Origin: Paenibacillus sp. Root52
Lineage (GTDB): Bacteria; Bacillota; Bacilli; Paenibacillales; Paenibacillaceae
Assembly: GCF_001426865.1 (NCBI RefSeq)
Contig: NZ_LMFO01000007.1
Span: 62,001-126,000 of the forward strand
Direction: 5' to 3'
DNA length: 64,000 nt
Shown: in pieces, positions 54,258 through 62,179 of the stretch
How the letters are laid out: each line of letters opens with the position of its first letter
Numbering within the stretch: the first letter of the stretch is position 1
Translations under genes and position numbers: made by a program
The notes under the pieces: generated by a model
What the model saw: the letters and a program-made list of their open reading frames with translations, nothing else
The model's database searches: none
Told to the model about the DNA's origin: nothing

Positions 54258-56149
54258 TGCCGTGGATGAATCTGCTCATTATTAGTCTCATTACCGTAGT
54301 AATTGCGGTGGGTCTGTTCTTGTACTTACGAAGAAATCCGTATACGGGAAATGTCGCTCAAGATGCCGATGCCGATCACTTAAATATGGAATCGATAACG
54401 GAATTCGCTACGGAAGTAACCAACGATCACGTTAACACTAACTTATTAGATCTTGGTCTTTCTTTAGAAGAATATGAACGACGTAAAGCAGACCTTGCCA
54501 TTCTTAAAACATCGTTAAATAACTGCAACTCAGGTAGCCTCGAAGATAAGTTATATGTAAAAGAGTTCCTGCACGATATCTTATCTCGGAACTATGGCAT
54601 CACTGAAAAAAACATTAATCAGGTTCTGCCATTTGACGATGAAGAACTACTTGGTGATCAAGATAAATTTGAAATATTGCTCTACCTTTATAAACAAAAA
54701 CACGGTTTCGATGGACTCAGTAAGTTGATAGAGACATATGATCTTGCGCGACTCAAACGAGTCATTGAAAAGGGTGACACTCCCTCCTACATCATTACCG
54801 GTGAGGAGATTAGGGACATCTATCACAAGGAGAATCCTCAACTTTCGTTTGAGGACAAATTTCACATCATCGTTCAACGTGTTTATCAAAAATACAAAGG
54901 TTTTGGTGCCATCGATGAAATTCGAGATCAAACCATAGACGGCGTATCTGGTGGTGTATCGGGAATACCAGTAAATATGAACACCGTTGAACATGAGATT
55001 GAAATGATGAACGGTATGCATGAAAGACTTCCATTAGGCTATGAGAGCATTTGGATTTTCTATCGAGGTAAGTCAGTTCATCTCTCTTTTCTGAGTTTTG
55101 GTTCAGAACTTGAACTTCGACGCGTATGTCAAAATGTTTACAAACACGGTAATCCAGGACAACTTTCAGAAGCAAAAGCATTCATTGTTAACGATATGCA
55201 TGACGGATCTCGCGTTGTTGTTGTCCGTCCTCCCTTTGCTGAAAGTTGGGCTTTCTTTATCCGGAAGTTTGACTTACCAAATCTCGTTATCGAGCGCCTC
55301 TTAGCTGCAAACCGCGTGAAAAATGCAGACATGGTCATCCAATATCTCGATTTCTTAATGAAAGGTGAACAGGTTACTGCAGTAACAGGTGAACAGGGTT
55401 CAGGTAAAACGACTCTGATGATGGCACTTGTCAAATCAATCTATGGAATGTTTCCACTCCGGATTCAAGAACTGGCATTCGAGCTGCATCTCCGGCGACT
55501 GTACCCTAATCGGAATATACTCTCTTTCCGAGAAACGGATAAAATCTCTGGCCAAGAAGGTATGGATCTCTCGAAGAAAACCGATGGTTCTGTAAGTATT
55601 GCCGGCGAGGTTGCAACCGATGCTGTTGCTGCTTGGATTATTCAAATGGCTCAAGTCGCAAGTAGATTCACCATATTCAGTCATCACGCTAAAACGATGA
55701 GAGATTTAGTTGAGTCCCTACGGAACTCACTCCTTAAAACTGGAACATTTAGTGATGAACGAAGTGCTGAAGAACAAGTTGCGAAAGTAATCAATTTTGA
55801 TGTCCATCTGGAAAAAGAACAGAATGGTACACGTTATATTGAACGCATCACAGAATGTGTTCTAATCAACCAAGATAATAGCCAGTTCGCTCAAATCGCA
55901 AAAGATCTGAGTGAAAATAAGATTGATCATCAAAAAGCGACTGCACTTGGCCAACTGCACTACTATCAACAAATCACCAGCAAACCTTGGAAAGCAAATA
56001 ACATCATTGAATATAAAAATGGTGGTTATGTTCCAGTCAATCGGCCGTCACCAACTAAAGTCAAAGCGATGGCTTCAAAAATGACGAAGGAAGACGCTTC
56101 AGCATTCCATGATTTCCTAGATCAGTACTGGGGGCCAGAAGCATCATGA
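54257..56149 (+). CDS. tadA: TadA/CpaF-type secretion ATPase
   Basis: 630 residues. An unusual N-terminal membrane helix (MNLLIISLITVVIAVGLFLY) precedes an N-terminal domain and a VirB11-type ATPase core: Walker A GEQGSGKTTLM (K384) and a RecA-like core with GEVATDAVAAWIIQMAQVAS and FTIFSHHAKT, where the His-box region is expected. It powers assembly of Tad/Flp pili or related type II-like export at the inner face of the membrane. It overlaps the next gene by four bases (ATGA). The membrane helix is not usual for the family. Confidence 0.87.
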   Translation: MPWMNLLIISLITVVIAVGLFLYLRRNPYTGNVAQDADADHLNMESITEFATEVTNDHVNTNLLDLGLSLEEYERRKADLAILKTSLNNCNSGSLEDKLYVKEFLHDILSRNYGITEKNINQVLPFDDEELLGDQDKFEILLYLYKQKHGFDGLSKLIETYDLARLKRVIEKGDTPSYIITGEEIRDIYHKENPQLSFEDKFHIIVQRVYQKYKGFGAIDEIRDQTIDGVSGGVSGIPVNMNTVEHEIEMMNGMHERLPLGYESIWIFYRGKSVHLSFLSFGSELELRRVCQNVYKHGNPGQLSEAKAFIVNDMHDGSRVVVVRPPFAESWAFFIRKFDLPNLVIERLLAANRVKNADMVIQYLDFLMKGEQVTAVTGEQGSGKTTLMMALVKSIYGMFPLRIQELAFELHLRRLYPNRNILSFRETDKISGQEGMDLSKKTDGSVSIAGEVATDAVAAWIIQMAQVASRFTIFSHHAKTMRDLVESLRNSLLKTGTFSDERSAEEQVAKVINFDVHLEKEQNGTRYIERITECVLINQDNSQFAQIAKDLSENKIDHQKATALGQLHYYQQITSKPWKANNIIEYKNGGYVPVNRPSPTKVKAMASKMTKEDASAFHDFLDQYWGPEAS

Positions 56150-58233
56150 AATTAACCACGATCCTTTGGCTATCTGTTGTGGGGTACCTTCTTATTTTCG
56201 GCATTATCATGCTCATCCTCTATCTTAACAAACGAAAAACAAGAGCTCGCATAGAACGGATGAATGCCGGGCAATGGATGGCACAAAAAAGACGAGGTTC
56301 ACGTAAAGATCATCCAAAACTCGTCGAATTTTATCAAAAGTCATATGTCTACTCGTCCCGAATTCCTATTTTCGGGACACAAGTAAGGCGCATACGACAA
56401 AGAATAGCTGTAGTGAACCCCTATAATGAGTTCACACTTCGAAAAGAAACGATGCGAATCACTTACATCATCCTTCTTATTACGTTTTTCTTGATCTTAG
56501 CATTCTCTTTATTTGGGAAAAGCTTAGTTATGATCCTACTTGGTATCATTGGAACCATCGTTTTGAATGGCATGCTCATCGATGTCTTCGTACATAGAAT
56601 CGAGCGTCAATTACAACGAGATTTCCGAATATTTCTCGAAGATACCCGTGCACAGTATCAATCAACTAAGAATATTGATGATTCTGTTTACCAAGCAGCT
56701 CAAATTGCAGTTCACGATATGAAACTACATGGAGAACGAATACATCGCGTACTCACTGCACGGAACCCCGAGCGAGCACTAAACGCTTACTATGAAGTTG
56801 CTCCAAACCGCTATTTAAAAGTTTTTACTGGTATTTCAAACATGATTCGAGAATTTGGAGACAAAACTACGAGCAAAGGTTCCTTATATCTCGGAGCGAT
56901 CAGTAAATTTGTGCAGGACATTAACAATGACATTCTGCGGCAAGATCGTTTGAACTATTTGCTCAACAGTCTAACGGTCATCGCCCTAGCGCCTATTCTG
57001 CTCTCCTTTCCTGTTCAAACATGGGCAGAAACATATTTTCCAAAGATGAGCGAATTCTATAGCAGCCGAATTGGTTATATTATTCAGCTCTCCATGTTTA
57101 CAGTTTCTCTTATCGCTTATCTACTGGTAAGAAAGCTAGCCGAAACGGAAGAATCTAAATTTATCCCAAAACCATCTCGTAAACGCTGGGAAAAAAAGAT
57201 TTACGAAATGAAATTCATAAAACCGATCATCGACCGTTTCGTTCCTAGTCCACATACCAAAAAATATTTCTTAACGACACAACTCATTAAAGATTCTAAT
57301 TCACCGCTATTGATCCAATGGCTGATGGTTCGAAGATTATTACTCAGTGTAAGCACAGTGATTTTAACCATAATTATTTTTGTTGCTCTGCATCTCAATA
57401 CAACTCATCAAATTCTGAACGCGCCCACTTACAGTGACGACGGGCTCATGATCGGCCAGATCTCACCAGAAGAACAAGCATCAGCTGTTGCTAAAACAGA
57501 ATTTGATAGACACGTCATGGAAAATTTGAAAGGAGGCGATGCAGCACTCAAAGAACGCATTAGACAAACCGTCGAAGAAACGGGCGAAACTACGAGCGCA
57601 GCAGAAATTAACCAAACTATAAGCCGTATCGTATCTAAAGTTGAACGACTGGATACTGAGTATTTCAAGTGGTACGAGCTTGTAATTGCGTTAGCCCTAG
57701 GGATACTTACTTATTATGCTCCAATCTGGATGATGCTGTTTCAACGAAAATTCCGTCGCATTGACATGCAAAATGAAGTCGAACAATTCCGGATGTTGAT
57801 CTCTATTCTAAGTCAATTAGACCGGATAGACGTTCGAATGATTCTCCAATGGATGGAACGATTTAGCACGATCTTCAAACCAGCATTACAACGGTGTATG
57901 AATGATTATGATAGTGGAGCTATCTTCGCGATTCAAAGGCTCAAAGAAGACGCGCCTTACCCTGAATTCGTGCGTCTCGTTGAACGTCTAGAAAACAGCG
58001 TTGAGCGTATATCAATTCAAGAAGCATTTGAAGATCTAGAAATGGAACAAGAGTACTATCGTGAACAAAAGAAAGAAATTCTGAACCGCTTAATCGAGAG
58101 TAAAGCAAACTGGGGAAGAGATATCGGTTTCATTCCAATCTATTTCATGCTTGGGGGATACATCGTTGTTCCTTTCCTGTATACATCGTTCACGCAAATG
58201 AAAGGCCTACTGGTTACACTCATGGGTCTCTAG
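56146..58233 (+). CDS. fused TadB-TadC-like inner-membrane platform protein
   Basis: 695 residues with two T2SSF-like halves. The first has helices at about 6-27, 106-150 and 265-325, with a cytoplasmic stretch (FRIFLEDTRAQYQSTKNIDD). The second has helices at about 390-415, 510-530 and 660-690, with a matching FRMLISILSQLDRIDVRMIL segment. In most bacteria these are separate tadB and tadC genes, so this is a fusion. It forms the membrane platform on which TadA acts. Four-base overlap with tadA shows tight coupling. Confidence 0.8.
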   Translation: MKLTTILWLSVVGYLLIFGIIMLILYLNKRKTRARIERMNAGQWMAQKRRGSRKDHPKLVEFYQKSYVYSSRIPIFGTQVRRIRQRIAVVNPYNEFTLRKETMRITYIILLITFFLILAFSLFGKSLVMILLGIIGTIVLNGMLIDVFVHRIERQLQRDFRIFLEDTRAQYQSTKNIDDSVYQAAQIAVHDMKLHGERIHRVLTARNPERALNAYYEVAPNRYLKVFTGISNMIREFGDKTTSKGSLYLGAISKFVQDINNDILRQDRLNYLLNSLTVIALAPILLSFPVQTWAETYFPKMSEFYSSRIGYIIQLSMFTVSLIAYLLVRKLAETEESKFIPKPSRKRWEKKIYEMKFIKPIIDRFVPSPHTKKYFLTTQLIKDSNSPLLIQWLMVRRLLLSVSTVILTIIIFVALHLNTTHQILNAPTYSDDGLMIGQISPEEQASAVAKTEFDRHVMENLKGGDAALKERIRQTVEETGETTSAAEINQTISRIVSKVERLDTEYFKWYELVIALALGILTYYAPIWMMLFQRKFRRIDMQNEVEQFRMLISILSQLDRIDVRMILQWMERFSTIFKPALQRCMNDYDSGAIFAIQRLKEDAPYPEFVRLVERLENSVERISIQEAFEDLEMEQEYYREQKKEILNRLIESKANWGRDIGFIPIYFMLGGYIVVPFLYTSFTQMKGLLVTLMGL

Positions 58234-58296
58234 TAATTAAAGCTAAATTCTATTTTATTTACAAAACATACTTATATCTAAAGGAGATTATCATTC

Positions 58297-58761
58297 ATGG
58301 GAAGTAATGCAACCTCAGCTCTAAAAATTGGTGCAGGAGTATTTTTGACAATTGCACTCATCACGATCGTCGTGACTCTCTTCATTTCGTCAACCGATGC
58401 TGTAAAAGAAGGACAAACTCAATTTTCAAGCATTCAAACTCAACTTTCTCAGACACGTTACAACGTATACGAAAACACAACGATGACTGGTAGCCAGGTG
58501 ATGAATGCCGTTAGACAATTTAATAACGAAACTCAATTTGGTGTTTTTGTTCAAACAGGTAAAGGCGGATTGACATACTATGGTAATACTTTCAATCAAG
58601 ACACAGGAAATATAGAAGGTGTAACCAATAACACTAAATTAGGACCGGCATTAGATGAAGCTGATGTTAACTACATCAACCCATCGGGGAAATTCAAAGC
58701 TTCTGTTGTACGAGATGCCAACAACGTAGTCCGAGGTATTATTTTTAAACAAACTAAATAA
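58297..58761 (+). CDS. pilin-like small single-TM protein
   Basis: 154 residues; AAAGGAGAT upstream. Short N-terminal leader, one membrane helix (about 10-31, IGAGVFLTIALITIVVTLFI) and a soluble domain with Thr/Asn/Gly repeats (TYYGNTFNQDTGNIEGVTNN). It follows the TadBC gene, the usual place of the major pilin. No classical prepilin cleavage site is obvious, so it may not be peptidase-processed. A hairpin follows that may limit expression of the genes downstream. Confidence 0.72.
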   Translation: MGSNATSALKIGAGVFLTIALITIVVTLFISSTDAVKEGQTQFSSIQTQLSQTRYNVYENTTMTGSQVMNAVRQFNNETQFGVFVQTGKGGLTYYGNTFNQDTGNIEGVTNNTKLGPALDEADVNYINPSGKFKASVVRDANNVVRGIIFKQTK

Positions 58762-58777
58762 TTCTAATCCCCTCCCC

Positions 58778-58808
58778 GTCGCTTCCCCGATTAAACTAGG
58801 GAAGCGAC
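58778..58808 (+). terminator. hairpin between pilin-like genes, partial terminator
   Basis: GTCGCTTCCC (58778-58787) and GGGAAGCGAC (58799-58808) pair perfectly over 10 bp. Only TCTCTTTAT follows, so attenuation or mRNA stabilisation is likelier than full termination. Confidence 0.65.
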
Positions 58809-58838
58809 TCTCTTTATGAAGATCTAAGGAGGTTCCAA

Positions 58839-59222
58839 ATGAATTCAAATATTCGTAGTTTCATGCTTCTATCCGCTGGTTTCTTTCTATTTCTTGGTAC
58901 AGGTACCTACGCTGTGAAAACAGTCGAATCAATAAATGAAGGGACAAAATTAGCTTATAAACTCAATGCAGAAAACGATAGACAAGTTAAAGCAAAAATC
59001 GCCATACCTGGGGAAGAAGTCTACAGTGGCTCTATGATCGTCAACTTGATTCGTACTGAAGAACGCGACATGGATATTGAAGTTGGTGGTGTACTTTACA
59101 GCAAATTAGATAATTACACTTCATTCAACCCAACACCTATTAACTTAAATCAAAGATACAAAGCAACTTACAGCCGTGACGAGTCAGGCTATATACTTAA
59201 AGTTTCTTTCAGCAGCATGTAA
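58839..59222 (+). CDS. pseudopilin-like small single-TM protein
   Basis: 127 residues; ATG after AAGGAGG. One N-terminal membrane helix (SFMLLSAGFFLFLGTGTYAV), then a soluble part with EEVYSGSMIVNLIRTEERDM that parallels the TGSQVMNAVRQF segment of the preceding protein, so the two are probably distant relatives. Likely a minor subunit of the same apparatus. Confidence 0.7.
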   Translation: MNSNIRSFMLLSAGFFLFLGTGTYAVKTVESINEGTKLAYKLNAENDRQVKAKIAIPGEEVYSGSMIVNLIRTEERDMDIEVGGVLYSKLDNYTSFNPTPINLNQRYKATYSRDESGYILKVSFSSM

Positions 59223-59247
59223 GAACTAAAAAGGAGCCGTAGACCTT

Positions 59248-59799
59248 ATGAAATACGTAACCGGCGCTTTCGCCGCTTTACTGGCTATTTTCCTACTTGT
59301 CTTTTACCCACTCTATGAACAAGCACGTAGCCAAGACAAGATAGCAAATACTATTGTCCAAAGCGCATCGACTCAGTTCATTGATAGTGCAAGAACCAAA
59401 GGATATATCACACCGCAGATGTGGGAAGATTTTAATCGACAACTGGCCGCTACAGGCAATCAATATGATGTAAAGCTTGAACACTTGCATAAGCTAACTA
59501 GTCCTAACTATAGTGACCCAGCAAACCCAGCTACATTTCAAGGTGATTTCACCACCTACTACAGTGCCTATTACAACGATCAAATCATGCCCGTCATGTT
59601 TCCTAATAACAGTTTACCAACCGAGGATAAGTCACGACGCTACGTCATGCAGGTTGGCGATTACATCGGTATTAATCTAACCAATATCAACCGAACAGCC
59701 GCTACACAACTTTGGGACTTTCTCATGAATGACAATACCGGACAAGCTGCCACCGTTTTAATGAACTATAAAGGAATGGTTCTCAATGAAGATTATTAA
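59248..59799 (+). CDS. TadE-like/pseudopilin-like exported protein
   Basis: 183 residues. Begins MKYVTGAFAALLAIFLLVFY, an N-terminal membrane helix with no cleavage site obvious, then an exterior domain rich in Asn, Thr and Tyr (YYSAYYNDQIMPVMFPNNSL). It overlaps the next start by 14 bases. The position matches TadE/TadF-type minor subunits. Confidence 0.68.
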   Translation: MKYVTGAFAALLAIFLLVFYPLYEQARSQDKIANTIVQSASTQFIDSARTKGYITPQMWEDFNRQLAATGNQYDVKLEHLHKLTSPNYSDPANPATFQGDFTTYYSAYYNDQIMPVMFPNNSLPTEDKSRRYVMQVGDYIGINLTNINRTAATQLWDFLMNDNTGQAATVLMNYKGMVLNEDY

Positions 59800-60760
59800 T
59801 TTTTCTCTTATTTTTGTTTTGATCTTTCTTCCTTTATTTCAGATATCATCAATGCGTTTAAATGACCTAGAAAACTCTATTCAACTTACTAATCGATATG
59901 ACGTTATGATGAAAACCGCAGTTCAGGATGCAGCTAACGTCATGAACGATACGGTCAATCAAGATTACGAACCTGGTTATGGTTCGAAGAAATTCTTCAG
60001 AGCAAATAAAGAACGCGCAGTTGAGAGTTTTTACCGCACACTTGCTTTAAACTTTGATATTAACGGTGATGCGATTGCCGTTGGAAACCTTGCCGGATAC
60101 ATACCAGCGATTTTGGTCATCGATTATGATGGGTATTACGTGTATTCTACCGAATCTTTCGTTGATTCTAAGGGGCAGACCCAGCTCCGCCCCGTTTGGT
60201 CACCAAAGAAGCCTTATTCCTATTCTGATGCTCAAGGCAACATCATACAGTTCTCACTCGATGATTTCGTCAAAAGCTATAATAAGAGCTCTGATCGTTG
60301 GATTCAGGGGAAACGACACGAAGTTGCTGGCCAAACTCAAATTAACCTATTAAAAGATCCCCAAACGTTTGAAAGTGTTCGTAGACAAACGATTATCAAC
60401 GGCATTCAGAACGATCTAGCTTACGTGATTAACCGCCATAATCAATACGCTACGCGCTACGGGGTAGATTACATCTTCACCCTGCCCCAGATCTCTCAGG
60501 AGGAATGGGACAACGGAATCGATGATATCGGTATTGTCGCCTTCGTACAAGGCATACCCGTAGGAGATCAAGCGTATAACAACTACGCTTTTGGTGGCGG
60601 ACGACTACAAAAGAAGAAAACACTCTACGCTACTACCGATCCAAGAACAGGAATCAAGTATTACGATCGTGATGCCTCGAAGTTACCTGGCCGTGTAGAA
60701 GAACGATTTGATAGCGAGCGAGATGCAGCGCGGTATGGTTATTTCCCTCTCAGTAAGTAG
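59786..60760 (+). CDS. TadF-like/minor exported protein of the Tad-like operon
   Basis: 324 residues. A signal or membrane helix at 1-22 (INFSLIFVLIFLPLFQISSM) is followed by a large extracytoplasmic domain: NRYDVMMKTAVQDAANVMND helical at first, then strands (AILVIDYDGYYVYSTESFVD) and a charged C terminus. No catalytic motif. It overlaps the previous gene and closes the Tad part of the operon. No closer assignment can be made. Confidence 0.68.
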   Translation: MKIINFSLIFVLIFLPLFQISSMRLNDLENSIQLTNRYDVMMKTAVQDAANVMNDTVNQDYEPGYGSKKFFRANKERAVESFYRTLALNFDINGDAIAVGNLAGYIPAILVIDYDGYYVYSTESFVDSKGQTQLRPVWSPKKPYSYSDAQGNIIQFSLDDFVKSYNKSSDRWIQGKRHEVAGQTQINLLKDPQTFESVRRQTIINGIQNDLAYVINRHNQYATRYGVDYIFTLPQISQEEWDNGIDDIGIVAFVQGIPVGDQAYNNYAFGGGRLQKKKTLYATTDPRTGIKYYDRDASKLPGRVEERFDSERDAARYGYFPLSK

Positions 60761-60800
60761 AAAAGCAAACACATTAGCCTATGTTGACGATATAAGAAAT

Positions 60801-60904
60801 GAGAGGGAATTCCTCCCAATCGTATTGTCTCGAAAAACCGGAGTCTCCCCTCTCGTTGCCCCTGACGCGACATAAGTGCCTGAAATGTCGCAGACAGTAG
60901 CAAC
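60801..60904 (+). ncRNA. candidate structured leader before the SLH gene
   Basis: GAGAGGG (60801-60807) pairs with CCCTCTC (60848-60854). GTTGC (60855-60859) pairs with GCAAC (60900-60904), enclosing a 7-bp helix GCGACAT/ATGTCGC (60867-60873/60885-60891). No T-run follows, so it is not a terminator. It resembles no riboswitch that I know. Confidence 0.4.
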
Positions 60905-60964
60905 CGAATAATAGATCGAAGTAGGAGTTCTTCCAAAATTAATTCCATCAAAGGAGCGAATCAT

Positions 60965-62179
60965 ATGAAAAAACAATTCACGAAAATCGCAGGTATCGCC
61001 TTAGCAGCAACACTCACGCTTGGTTTAATGGGTAGCACAACATCTAATGTACAAGCTGCCACGTCGCAGTTTAAGGACGTTAAAGCGACTCACTGGGCTG
61101 CTAGCGCCATTGAAAAAGGTACATCCAAGGGCTACATCGATGGGTATACCAACGGTACCTTTAAGCCAGATGCCAGCGTTACACGCGCCGAGTTTGTCAA
61201 AATGGTCGTGTCAGCCATGAACATTGACACTACTCAAGCAAACGGTAAATGGTACGTAGAATATGTGAACGCGGCAAACAAAGCCGGTCTATACGCATCT
61301 ACCGACTTCTCAAATTCCGATGCAGCGTGGACGAAAGTCATGACACGCGAAGAAATGTCTCGCGTAGCAGCTCGAGCGATCGGAGAAACAACAAAAGAAA
61401 ATGACAAGTGGATGTATCTTGCAACTAAATCGGGTCTGATTAAAGGCGTGGGTAAAGGTCAGCTTGCTCCACAAGGACTGACCACTCGTGCGCAAGCGGT
61501 TGTGCTCATCGAGCGGATCCTTTCGAAGAACACCGGCGCGTCCCTGGATGTCGATAAGTATGCAGTTGGTAACGCAGAGATTGTATGGCACGGTACCAAC
61601 ATCTTCACGGTGATGCCAGAAAAGTGGGTTACACCGGACTCTGACGTGAAACAAGCGGGTAAGTCGTCTGTCGAGGAAATGTGGAATAAAAATCTGATGA
61701 CTATTACATCAAAGGATGGACTGTATCAAGGTAAGCTTGAAGCATTGGTCGCTATTGATCTGGCTGATCCAAATGATCCGAATCTTGGTCTGATCGCACC
61801 AATCAATACACTAAAATGGTTTAACAACCGTCCTTCTATAACCAACCTGATGGTTAAAGACCAGAAAAATAGCTACGTCCTCTACTTCAAAGGTGGGACG
61901 GTGTTTAACAAAGATACAAAAAAATATAATCCTAATACTAATTTAAGATTCCGCGTTGATGGCTTTGATAGTCCTAATCTTGATGCATTCTTCAATAAAG
62001 GGGTTTTGAATAAAACAGCGAGTATTTATCGTAATGATCGAACAGACATCCCTGCTGTAATTATCCCAAAAAGCGGAACTGTACAAACAAACGGAAATTT
62101 GGAAATCATATTGCAAACCCCTGCGGCTGGGAATCTGTTCAGCGAAATCAGTCCTCTTAGCCTTAGAGGAACTCGCTAA
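60965..62179 (+). CDS. S-layer-homology (SLH) domain surface protein
   Basis: 404 residues; ATG after AAAGGAG. A signal peptide (about 1-31, ending VQAA) is followed by three SLH repeats at about 34-84 (HWAASAIEKGTSKGYIDGYT), 92-140 and 146-187 (TKSGLIKGVGKGQLAPQGLT). These anchor proteins to pyruvylated wall polymers in Bacillales. The remaining ~215 residues form a beta-rich domain without recognised motif. Its stop overlaps the next start (TAATG), so the pair is cotranslated. Confidence 0.9.
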   Translation: MKKQFTKIAGIALAATLTLGLMGSTTSNVQAATSQFKDVKATHWAASAIEKGTSKGYIDGYTNGTFKPDASVTRAEFVKMVVSAMNIDTTQANGKWYVEYVNAANKAGLYASTDFSNSDAAWTKVMTREEMSRVAARAIGETTKENDKWMYLATKSGLIKGVGKGQLAPQGLTTRAQAVVLIERILSKNTGASLDVDKYAVGNAEIVWHGTNIFTVMPEKWVTPDSDVKQAGKSSVEEMWNKNLMTITSKDGLYQGKLEALVAIDLADPNDPNLGLIAPINTLKWFNNRPSITNLMVKDQKNSYVLYFKGGTVFNKDTKKYNPNTNLRFRVDGFDSPNLDAFFNKGVLNKTASIYRNDRTDIPAVIIPKSGTVQTNGNLEIILQTPAAGNLFSEISPLSLRGTR

